A stretch of DNA of 12,344 bases from Gemmataceae bacterium (GTDB lineage Bacteria; Planctomycetota; Planctomycetia; Gemmatales; Gemmataceae). Positions 6,334-12,344 of the stretch are shown here, in pieces (position 1 is the stretch's first letter; every line of letters begins with the position of its first letter). A program made the position numbers and the translations under genes. The stretch covers positions 1 through 12,344 of the forward strand of contig JANWVS010000014.1 in the NCBI GenBank assembly GCA_025056835.1. Reading direction: 5' to 3'. The notes under the pieces are model-generated. The model was not told the DNA's origin, did not search any database, and saw only the letters and a list, made by a program, of their open reading frames with translations.

Positions 6334-7671
6334 ATGTGGACCGGGAAAATCATACCGAACGATCTCCGTGGCCACGCCACCAACCGAGCAAACGGGTGGC
6401 GTGCGCGGTGGCATAACTTGGTGACTTACGATGTATTTCCCGAGTTCAGCGCCAAGGTTCGGCGCTTGGTCTACAGTCCGCTGGGAGTGTTGCTGCTGGC
6501 GGCGGCGGTGGCCTTATTGTGTGGCCTGTTGTTACACCCGCGCGTCCTGGCCTTGTGCGGCGGGCTGTTGACGGTCATCGCCGCGGGCTTTTGTTGGCCG
6601 TGGTTGACGGTCCGCGGCATCAGAGGCTCGACCGCGTTCGCTGGCGAGCGCATCGTCGAGGGAGAAACGGTCGGCGCGACGGTGAGCGTCGTCAACCACC
6701 TACCCTGGCCCGCTTGGGGGCTGGCGCTTCGCGGCGGCTACGACGACACCGCGGGAGACACAACGGCATCACGGGTGGTTCGGCTGGGTCCCATCGCAGC
6801 ACGACTGCGAACGGTCCATCGCTGGAACTTTACACCGCCGCGGCGGGGCGATTATCCGCTCCACGTTCCGGTTTTGGCCACGGGCTTTCCCTTCGGAGTG
6901 TGGGAAGCCAAACGGCGCGTGACGGTCGACAAGCGTTTGCTCGTCTGGCCGCGCACCTATCCGGTCGGTCCGGTGCCTCGGAGCGATGGCGATGAGATGG
7001 TCGAGGGCCACGTCGCCCGCAACAAAGTCGGCAGCACCGGCGATGTCTTGGGGGTGCGTCCGTATCGCCGCGGTGACTCGCCGCGCCGCATTCACTGGCC
7101 GCAGTCGGCACGCCACGACCGACTGATTGTCTGCGAGCTACAGACCACCGCCCGGCCCGTGGTCCAGATCGTCCTCGACGCCAATCCGGCGATTCACTCG
7201 GGTCGTGGCTCGGATAGTTCACGCGAGTGGGCGATTCGCATCGCGGCGAGTTTCGCCAAGGGCTGGCTCGAGGCCGGCGCACAGGTTGGGATCGTCTTCC
7301 ACGGCGTGACGATCAGTCCCGCCTCGGGCGTAGCCCAAATGAATCGTATTTTGGACAGTCTGGCTCGGCTGCCGGATGACAGTTCGACGCCGCTGAGCGA
7401 ACTGCTCACCGCGCCGGCGTGTGCCGGTTTCCGATCGGGAGTGCAAGTGGTCATTACCACCGACCGGGTAGAAATCTCGGTGGATCGGCGCCACCACGAC
7501 CGCCGTCGGTGGGTGATGTTGTCGTCTGCTGGTTTTGGCTCGGGCGACGACGCCGCCAAGGGCGGCGAACCGGAGCCGTTGGCATCGGGGCTTTGGTTGC
7601 GGATTGAGTCGGCGCAGCGCATTCCCTTGTTGCTGCGCTACGGCTGGTCGGAGGCCAAACATGGCTCGTGA
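6334..7671 (+). CDS. DUF58 domain protein, membrane-anchored
   Basis: Protein of 445 residues. Two closely spaced membrane helices lie at about residues 48-90 (SPLGVLLLAAAVALLCGLLL and the following CGGLLTVIAAGFCWPW). They are followed by a beta-rich segment and the DUF58 signature RPYRRGDSPRRIHWPQSAR from residue 242. After this comes a vWA-like fold in which the MIDAS start is reduced to LDANPA (no DxSxS), so metal binding is doubtful. DUF58 proteins are regularly encoded with MoxR ATPases and transglutaminase-like membrane proteins and are thought to work with them in envelope or protein-complex maturation. First confident gene of the operon; its stop overlaps the next start by 11 bases. 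No start has a good ribosome site: ATG 6334 is taken, and GTG 6421 (VTYDVFPEF), just before the conserved-looking region, is a serious alternative. Confidence 0.91.
   Translation: MWTGKIIPNDLRGHATNRANGWRARWHNLVTYDVFPEFSAKVRRLVYSPLGVLLLAAAVALLCGLLLHPRVLALCGGLLTVIAAGFCWPWLTVRGIRGSTAFAGERIVEGETVGATVSVVNHLPWPAWGLALRGGYDDTAGDTTASRVVRLGPIAARLRTVHRWNFTPPRRGDYPLHVPVLATGFPFGVWEAKRRVTVDKRLLVWPRTYPVGPVPRSDGDEMVEGHVARNKVGSTGDVLGVRPYRRGDSPRRIHWPQSARHDRLIVCELQTTARPVVQIVLDANPAIHSGRGSDSSREWAIRIAASFAKGWLEAGAQVGIVFHGVTISPASGVAQMNRILDSLARLPDDSSTPLSELLTAPACAGFRSGVQVVITTDRVEISVDRRHHDRRRWVMLSSAGFGSGDDAAKGGEPEPLASGLWLRIESAQRIPLLLRYGWSEAKHGS
7650..7654 (+). promoter_or_regulatory. Ribosome binding site of the transglutaminase-fold gene
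   Basis: GGAGG lies 6 bases before ATG 7661, inside the end of the DUF58 gene. It fixes the start at 7661 although the frame is open further upstream, to 7535. Confidence 0.6.
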
Positions 7672-10012
7672 AACGACGGTTGCCCTTCGGCTGGCGACCT
7701 TCCTTCTAATGGCCATTACGTACCTCGCCGTCGAAGTCGCTTGCGACCCCAGGGGCGACTTGTCTTGGTTGAGCGTCGCCTTCGGCCTGACCTTTTTCCT
7801 GGCGGCGCTGCTGGTTCAGCGGTGGACGCCGTCGCCGGCAACGCGGCAGCGGTTGCCTGGGGCGTGGACGCTGGTGATGGCGGTGCTGTTCGTCGGCCCG
7901 TTGATTCTGGAGCCGGTGCTGCGCGAACTGACAGGTCAGGGGCGTCCGCTCGAGTTGCAATTGGTCAACGGCTTGCGAATGGTGGGCGTCGGTTTGGCGG
8001 CGTTGGCGTCGTGGCCGCTGTGTCTGCGTTTGGCAGGCGTCGTCAGCCTGTTTCTCATGTTGTTTGTCTCGGCGATGGGCGACCAGCCGGCGATACCCTG
8101 GCTTTTGGGGGCGTATGCGGCGATCGGGGCCGTCTGGCTGATGTTGATGTATTCGTCTCGGATTCGGCAGGCATCTCTGGCCGTCGTCGAACACGACACC
8201 ACGGTGGTGCTGGAACGAGCCCGTTTGCGCTTTCCTTGGCGGGAAATCGCTCTCTTCGCGGTGCTGGCGGCCGTCGCTGTGTCGTTGACCATGCTCGGCC
8301 CCTTGCGCGACCGGCTGACTCAGTGGGAACTGATGCCGACCTCCGGCGGCAGCGGCGCGGTCGATCTCTTCGCCCGTTTCGGCGTCGGCGATGGGCCGGA
8401 AGAAGTCGCCGGAGAAAATGCCCGCGCCGCCGGGATGGTCGAAAGCGACAAGCTCATCGAGGACAACCAAAATGCCCTGGTCGACATGATCAGCGACCTC
8501 TACGGGCCGCCGCACAAACCGCCCAAGGATCAGCAGCGCCTCGTGGCCGGCGGCTTCGCGGAGATCATCAAGTTCCACGGCAAGTTGCCCGAAAATCTTC
8601 GTCCGAGTCGCGACTTCGACACCAGCCGCAAAGGCCCCAAATCGCCCAAGAAGCCGGAGAGCCGCAAGGCCCGAGCGCTGTTCGAGGTTGACGGCAGGGT
8701 TCCCGTGCACGTCCGCGCCATGGTCTATGGGTCGTACGACGCCGAGTCAGCCCGATGGTTGGAAGCGGAAAAGCCGGTCAGCCGAATGATCGAAAGCGAA
8801 GACAACGACTGGATGCGCGTCGGTCATCTCAAGGCTTTTGCCGACTGGTACTCGGCGGATGAACGACACCGGCTCAAAGTTGCCGACCTGAAGACCAACC
8901 TGGTTCCCACACCGGCCTTGCTGACGCGCTTTCGGATCAAGCGCGTCGACCGACCTCATTATTATGATTGGGACTACGACGGCGTTGTCGTCCTCCCCGG
9001 CAGAAAGCGGACGCCGCCCGGTGTCATAGTCCACACCGATTGCCGGACGTTGGACCCAGCTCGCCTTCCCGCCACGGCCTTCGTGTGCTGCGCTCCGGCG
9101 GGGGCCACAGCGACGACGTGGACCGAAGTGCCGGAACCGCTGCGTCCCGAAATCGACCGTCTCGCCGCCGAATGGGCCGGCCACCACGAGCACGGCTGGC
9201 CGCAAATTCAAGCCGTACTCAACAAACTGCGCACGACGTATACCCTTGACGAAACCGCGACGCCGCCGTCCGATCATCCGGCGCCGGTGCTTTGGTTTCT
9301 GACCGACTCCCGCCGCGGGCCGGATTACCTCTTCGCCACGGCGGCAACGCTGCTCTTCCGCTCGCTGGGTCATGCTTCCCGGATGTGCGTGGGCTACTAC
9401 GCCGCGGCCGAAGCCTACGACCCGGAGACCGAGCACACGCCGGTGGGGCCGTCCGACCTGCACGCCTGGCCGGAACTTCTGTTGCGCGACGGCCATTGGT
9501 TGGTGGTCGAGCCGACGCCAGGGTACGAGGTGCTTCGTCCGCGTTTGCCCTGGAGCACGCGGATTTGGTTGGCATTGCAAACCGTCGGCGGTTGGCTCGC
9601 GTCCCATCCCTTCCTGGCGCTTGCCTGCGCAGCCGCGGCCGCGTTGGCGGTTTGGCAACGACGTGTGCTGCTGGATGCGTTGTTGGTGCAGATGTGGCGC
9701 TGGTTTCCGGGTCGCTCATGGCGGCAAACCGTCTTTGGCTGCCTGCGGGTCCTTGAGCGGCGCTGTCGTTGGCACGGTTGCGCTCGCGCTGCGGAGCAAA
9801 CACTGGCGGCCTGGGCGGCGGCGCTGCCTCACGCAAGCGCCGCTAATGCCGACTTCCATGCGTTGGTCCGCCTCGGCGAATGGGCGGCCTACGCACCCAA
9901 CCTGCCCGCGCCGCTGCCTGTCCACGAAGTCCGCTCGATTTGCTACCGCGTCCTTCGCTCCTGGACCCCGCACCACGGCCGTCAGCGCACCCCGAAAGCG
10001 AGTCTCGCATGA
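7661..10012 (+). CDS. Multi-membrane transglutaminase-fold protein with degenerate catalytic triad
   Basis: Protein of 783 residues with TgpA-like architecture. About seven membrane helices lie in residues 8-210, then a long, probably extracytoplasmic segment (about 211-540), a transglutaminase-like core (about 541-630), one more membrane helix (about 640-665), and a C-terminal domain like DUF4129 to the end. In the core, the usual RRGxC motif reads SRRGPDYLFA, with Asp555 where the catalytic Cys should be. The His is kept (SDLHAWPE, H601), and the third residue is Glu617 in VVEPTPG instead of Asp. Classical crosslinking or protease activity is therefore unlikely; a binding or scaffold role is inferred. 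It overlaps DUF58 by 11 bases and moxR by 4 (ATGA), so translation is probably coupled. Homologues of this type act with DUF58 and MoxR partners, but their substrate is not known. Confidence 0.92.
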   Translation: MARETTVALRLATFLLMAITYLAVEVACDPRGDLSWLSVAFGLTFFLAALLVQRWTPSPATRQRLPGAWTLVMAVLFVGPLILEPVLRELTGQGRPLELQLVNGLRMVGVGLAALASWPLCLRLAGVVSLFLMLFVSAMGDQPAIPWLLGAYAAIGAVWLMLMYSSRIRQASLAVVEHDTTVVLERARLRFPWREIALFAVLAAVAVSLTMLGPLRDRLTQWELMPTSGGSGAVDLFARFGVGDGPEEVAGENARAAGMVESDKLIEDNQNALVDMISDLYGPPHKPPKDQQRLVAGGFAEIIKFHGKLPENLRPSRDFDTSRKGPKSPKKPESRKARALFEVDGRVPVHVRAMVYGSYDAESARWLEAEKPVSRMIESEDNDWMRVGHLKAFADWYSADERHRLKVADLKTNLVPTPALLTRFRIKRVDRPHYYDWDYDGVVVLPGRKRTPPGVIVHTDCRTLDPARLPATAFVCCAPAGATATTWTEVPEPLRPEIDRLAAEWAGHHEHGWPQIQAVLNKLRTTYTLDETATPPSDHPAPVLWFLTDSRRGPDYLFATAATLLFRSLGHASRMCVGYYAAAEAYDPETEHTPVGPSDLHAWPELLLRDGHWLVVEPTPGYEVLRPRLPWSTRIWLALQTVGGWLASHPFLALACAAAAALAVWQRRVLLDALLVQMWRWFPGRSWRQTVFGCLRVLERRCRWHGCARAAEQTLAAWAAALPHASAANADFHALVRLGEWAAYAPNLPAPLPVHEVRSICYRVLRSWTPHHGRQRTPKASLA

Positions 10013-10974
10013 CCTTGATTCCCACGGAACCGCCAGGCCTCGGCTCCCCGGCCGCCCCGTCACCGATCCAACGGGTGCGTCGCGCCCTGAACTCGGTGCT
10101 GCGCGGCAAGGAAGAAGTGATCGAGCAGGTCTTGGCGTGTCTGTTGGCGCGCGGCCACATCCTCCTGGAAGACAAACCCGGGCTGGGTAAGACCACGTTG
10201 GCCAAGGCCTTGGCCGCGGCCGTGGGCGGCCGCTTTGCCCGCGTGCAATGTACCCCGGACCTGTTGCCGGGAGACATCACCGGCTTCAGTATCTTCAACC
10301 AGAAGACGCGCGAATTCGAGTTCCAGCCGGGGCCGGTGTTCGCCGACGTGCTCCTGGCTGACGAAATCAACCGTACCACACCGCGCACGCAATCCGCCCT
10401 GCTGGAGGCCATGGCGGAGCGCCAAGTCACCGTGGACAACGTGCGCCACCCGTTGAGCGAAACCTTCTTTGTGCTGGCGACGCAAAACCCGATCGAGCAC
10501 CACGGGACTTACCCCTTGCCCGAGGCCCAACTCGACCGGTTCGCCATGAAGTTGTCGATCGGTTACCCCGATCGGCCTAGCCAGCGTGCGATGCTGGCCG
10601 CAGCCGTCGGGGTTTGTTCGTGCCACAACGATGTGACCGACCGCATCTTGGCCTTGCCGGAGTTGCACCAACTGCAGGAAAGCGTGGCTGGTGTCACCGT
10701 CGCTCCGATCGTCCAGGACTATTTGATTGATTTAGCGGAACGAACGCGGACACACCCCCGCATCAGTCTGGGCCTCAGTCCGCGTGGATTGCTGACCTGG
10801 CAACGCGTGGCGCAAGCTTGGGCGTTTCTACAGCAGCGGCCGTTTGTCACGCCCGACGACGTCAAGGCCGTCGCCCGCCCGGTCCTGGCGGTGCGCCTTG
10901 GCATCGAAGGGGAACCGCACGTCATCATCGATGAGATATTGTCATCCGTCGCCGTGCCGCTTTACGGTGGGTGA
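10009..10974 (+). CDS. MoxR-family AAA+ ATPase
   Basis: Cytoplasmic AAA+ ATPase of 321 residues, full length for the family. Seen: Walker A EDKPGLGKT (K61, T62), the MoxR block TPDLLPGDITG (82-92), Walker B VLLADEINR (D118, E119), sensor 1 in ATQNPIE (N160), and the arginine-finger region PEAQLDRFAMK (R177). The C-terminal lid contains LSPRGLLTWQRVAQAWA (sensor 2 Arg). MoxR ATPases act as chaperones that remodel or insert cofactors into partners, usually with vWA-type proteins; DUF58 upstream is the expected partner, and the divergent vWA protein at 4447-5610 could be another. Start ATG 10009 overlaps the preceding stop in ATGA; the open frame upstream (from 9880) lies within the transglutaminase-fold gene. 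Here moxR comes last of the three, whereas it often comes first in such operons. Confidence 0.95.
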   Translation: MTLIPTEPPGLGSPAAPSPIQRVRRALNSVLRGKEEVIEQVLACLLARGHILLEDKPGLGKTTLAKALAAAVGGRFARVQCTPDLLPGDITGFSIFNQKTREFEFQPGPVFADVLLADEINRTTPRTQSALLEAMAERQVTVDNVRHPLSETFFVLATQNPIEHHGTYPLPEAQLDRFAMKLSIGYPDRPSQRAMLAAAVGVCSCHNDVTDRILALPELHQLQESVAGVTVAPIVQDYLIDLAERTRTHPRISLGLSPRGLLTWQRVAQAWAFLQQRPFVTPDDVKAVARPVLAVRLGIEGEPHVIIDEILSSVAVPLYGG

Positions 10975-10998
10975 TGGTCCGAGAAACAGGTACGAGCC

Positions 10999-12344
10999 AT
11001 GATCGTTATTGTTCTCTTCTGGGGGTTCGTGTTGCGCTTGGGGCAAGCCGTGCTCGAGGCCGCGCTGACGCTCTTGGTCGGCCTGCTCGTGGCCGGTGTG
11101 CTCCGCCGCATGGTCGGACCGGCGGGAACGCGGAAATTATTCGGTCGCGGCCTGAGCGGCTTGCTCCGCGGCTGGTTGGCGGGCATGTTGCTGCCGGTGT
11201 GCTCCTTGGGTGTGATTCCGGTGGCCCGGGAACTTCGCCGCGCTGGGGTGCCCGGCGGCACGATCCTGGCGTTTGTCTTGACCGCGCCGCTGTTGAATCC
11301 GATTTCGTTTCTCTATGGCCTGACCTTGGCCGAGCCGTTGGTGATTTGCTCCTTCGCCGCGGCCTCGCTGTTGCTTTCGACCCTGGCCGGCACGCTCTGG
11401 GACCGTGCCTTCGCCCGGCGGGAAAGCCAAATTGAGGCCGCCGAGGCGGCGCGCACGGCCGACGAACCGATGCCGGACGCCGGTCCGCGCCGGCTCCTGG
11501 CGGTGGCGGTCAGCGCCGCCCGCGAAATGGTCGGAGCCAACCTCGGGTACTACCTCCTCGGCCTGTGCGGCTCGGCGCTGCTTGCCGCCTTGATCCCCTA
11601 CGGCAGTCTCCAAAGTACCATGAAGCACAGCGATTGGACCTCGCCGTTGCTGATGGCCGTGGTCGGCGTCCCCATCTATTCCTCGCCCCTGCCCGGGATG
11701 ATGAAGATCGGCCTGATGTTCGAGCACGGCAATTCGGTCGGCGCCGCCTTCGTCTTGTTCGTTCTCGGCATTGGGACCAACGTCGGTCTCATCGGTTGGC
11801 TCGCCGTGACTTTTCGCCCGACACGGACTGCGGGTTGGCTGGCGAGTTGGCTTGTGATCATTCTTGCCTTGGCCTATCTCGCCGAACCCTTGCTCTACGA
11901 CACCCGCAAGCCGGAACTCGATCACACCCACGCCTTCGACGATTACGCCTGTCCCTTTCCCCCGGACCACTCCGCGAGCGTGGCCTATGCCGACATGACA
12001 GTAAAAAAAGTCGGCGAACGCTGGCAGCCCCTGGAACAGGTGTCGATTACGACCCTCGTCGTCCTGCTGGTTCTCGGCTTGGCCATTCGTCGCCGTGAGC
12101 GGAATGCGGCCGTGGAACGCTGGCTCACCGATCGGTCGCTGTCGGTCAATCAACCACAAGTTTGGTGGAACCGGCCCATCCCTGGTCCGGTACTCGGGGC
12201 GATCGTCCTTGCCAGCCTGATCGTCTTCAGCATCGTCGGGGCCTACGTCTACTATCCTCCTCCCGACCAGGTGCTCGGCGACATGTCGCGGGTGCGGGCC
12301 AATGCCGTGGTCGCCGTCCGCACCGGTAAAAATGAGGAAGCCAT
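10999..12344 (+). CDS. COG0701-type predicted permease, 3' end cut by window edge
   Basis: The first 448 residues are visible and the frame is open to the right edge. Multiple membrane helices are seen. The family block LPVCSLGVIPVARELRRAG (65-83) is followed by FVLTAPLLNPISF, then GVPIYSSPLPGM (223-234) in the second half: the two-repeat pattern of the ArsP_1/COG0701 permeases. The usual CSCG is CSLG here, so the second Cys is lost (Leu70). Residues 308-324 form a His/Asp/Cys-rich loop, DHTHAFDDYACPFPPDH, between helices. Further helices (350-363 and 398-417) and a soluble tail exceed the family core. ATG 10999 follows moxR by 24 bases, with CAGG 8 bases upstream, so it is likely co-transcribed. 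Known members export organoarsenicals or act as undefined permeases; the substrate here is unknown. Confidence 0.88.
   Translation, partial: MIVIVLFWGFVLRLGQAVLEAALTLLVGLLVAGVLRRMVGPAGTRKLFGRGLSGLLRGWLAGMLLPVCSLGVIPVARELRRAGVPGGTILAFVLTAPLLNPISFLYGLTLAEPLVICSFAAASLLLSTLAGTLWDRAFARRESQIEAAEAARTADEPMPDAGPRRLLAVAVSAAREMVGANLGYYLLGLCGSALLAALIPYGSLQSTMKHSDWTSPLLMAVVGVPIYSSPLPGMMKIGLMFEHGNSVGAAFVLFVLGIGTNVGLIGWLAVTFRPTRTAGWLASWLVIILALAYLAEPLLYDTRKPELDHTHAFDDYACPFPPDHSASVAYADMTVKKVGERWQPLEQVSITTLVVLLVLGLAIRRRERNAAVERWLTDRSLSVNQPQVWWNRPIPGPVLGAIVLASLIVFSIVGAYVYYPPPDQVLGDMSRVRANAVVAVRTGKNEEA

Noticed and set aside
7706..9836. Long minus-strand frames (7706-8710, 8747-9658, 9219-9836) opposite the transglutaminase-fold gene
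   Set aside because: They are antisense shadows, rich in Arg, Gln, His and Pro, with no ribosome site or recognisable motif.
11137..12159. 340-codon minus-strand frame opposite the permease
   Set aside because: The plus strand carries a clear permease with family motifs, and the antisense translation is low complexity.

Overview
The window is high-GC, densely coded bacterial DNA. The gene complement suggests a planctomycete: a squalene-hopene cyclase, a ClpS of planctomycete appearance, a DUF58/transglutaminase/MoxR set, and a long COG0701-type permease with an extra C-terminal part. This taxonomic call is inference from remembered family resemblance, because the window holds no rRNA or marker gene. 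Some starts appear to be non-ATG (TTG).

Left edge (1-2266): the 5' two thirds of a squalene-hopene cyclase gene lies on the minus strand and runs off the window at base 1. It reads away from a 428-base divergent intergenic region that holds its own sigma70-like promoter, a perfect hairpin, and a -10-like box for the plus-strand gene 1757-2266. That gene encodes a small secreted proline-rich protein I cannot name. A hairpin at 2285-2312 separates it from the convergent operon to its right.

Minus-strand operon (5610 to 2329): it encodes, in transcription order, a von Willebrand factor A (MIDAS) protein, the Clp protease adaptor ClpS, and a soluble FHA-GAF-histidine kinase. The gaps are 14 and 34 bases. 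The set suggests intracellular signalling and proteostasis. No response regulator is present.

Divergent control region (5611-6333): 723 bases without a confident gene. It holds an AT-rich island with a well-formed plus-strand promoter, three copies of TATTAC (two direct, 10 bases apart, and one inverted over the -10 box), a terminator-like hairpin followed by seven Ts, and a weakly supported short ORF with a good Shine-Dalgarno.

Plus-strand operon (6334 to right edge): DUF58 protein, multi-membrane transglutaminase-fold protein, MoxR AAA+ ATPase, then a permease cut off by the edge. The first three overlap by 11 and 4 bases and the permease follows 24 bases later, so all four are probably co-transcribed. 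DUF58/transglutaminase/MoxR is a known genomic association, usually with MoxR first; here MoxR is last. The transglutaminase-fold protein has lost the catalytic cysteine (Asp at that position) and has Glu in place of the catalytic Asp, so it is probably not a classical transglutaminase. I found no mobile element, CRISPR array, tRNA or rRNA.
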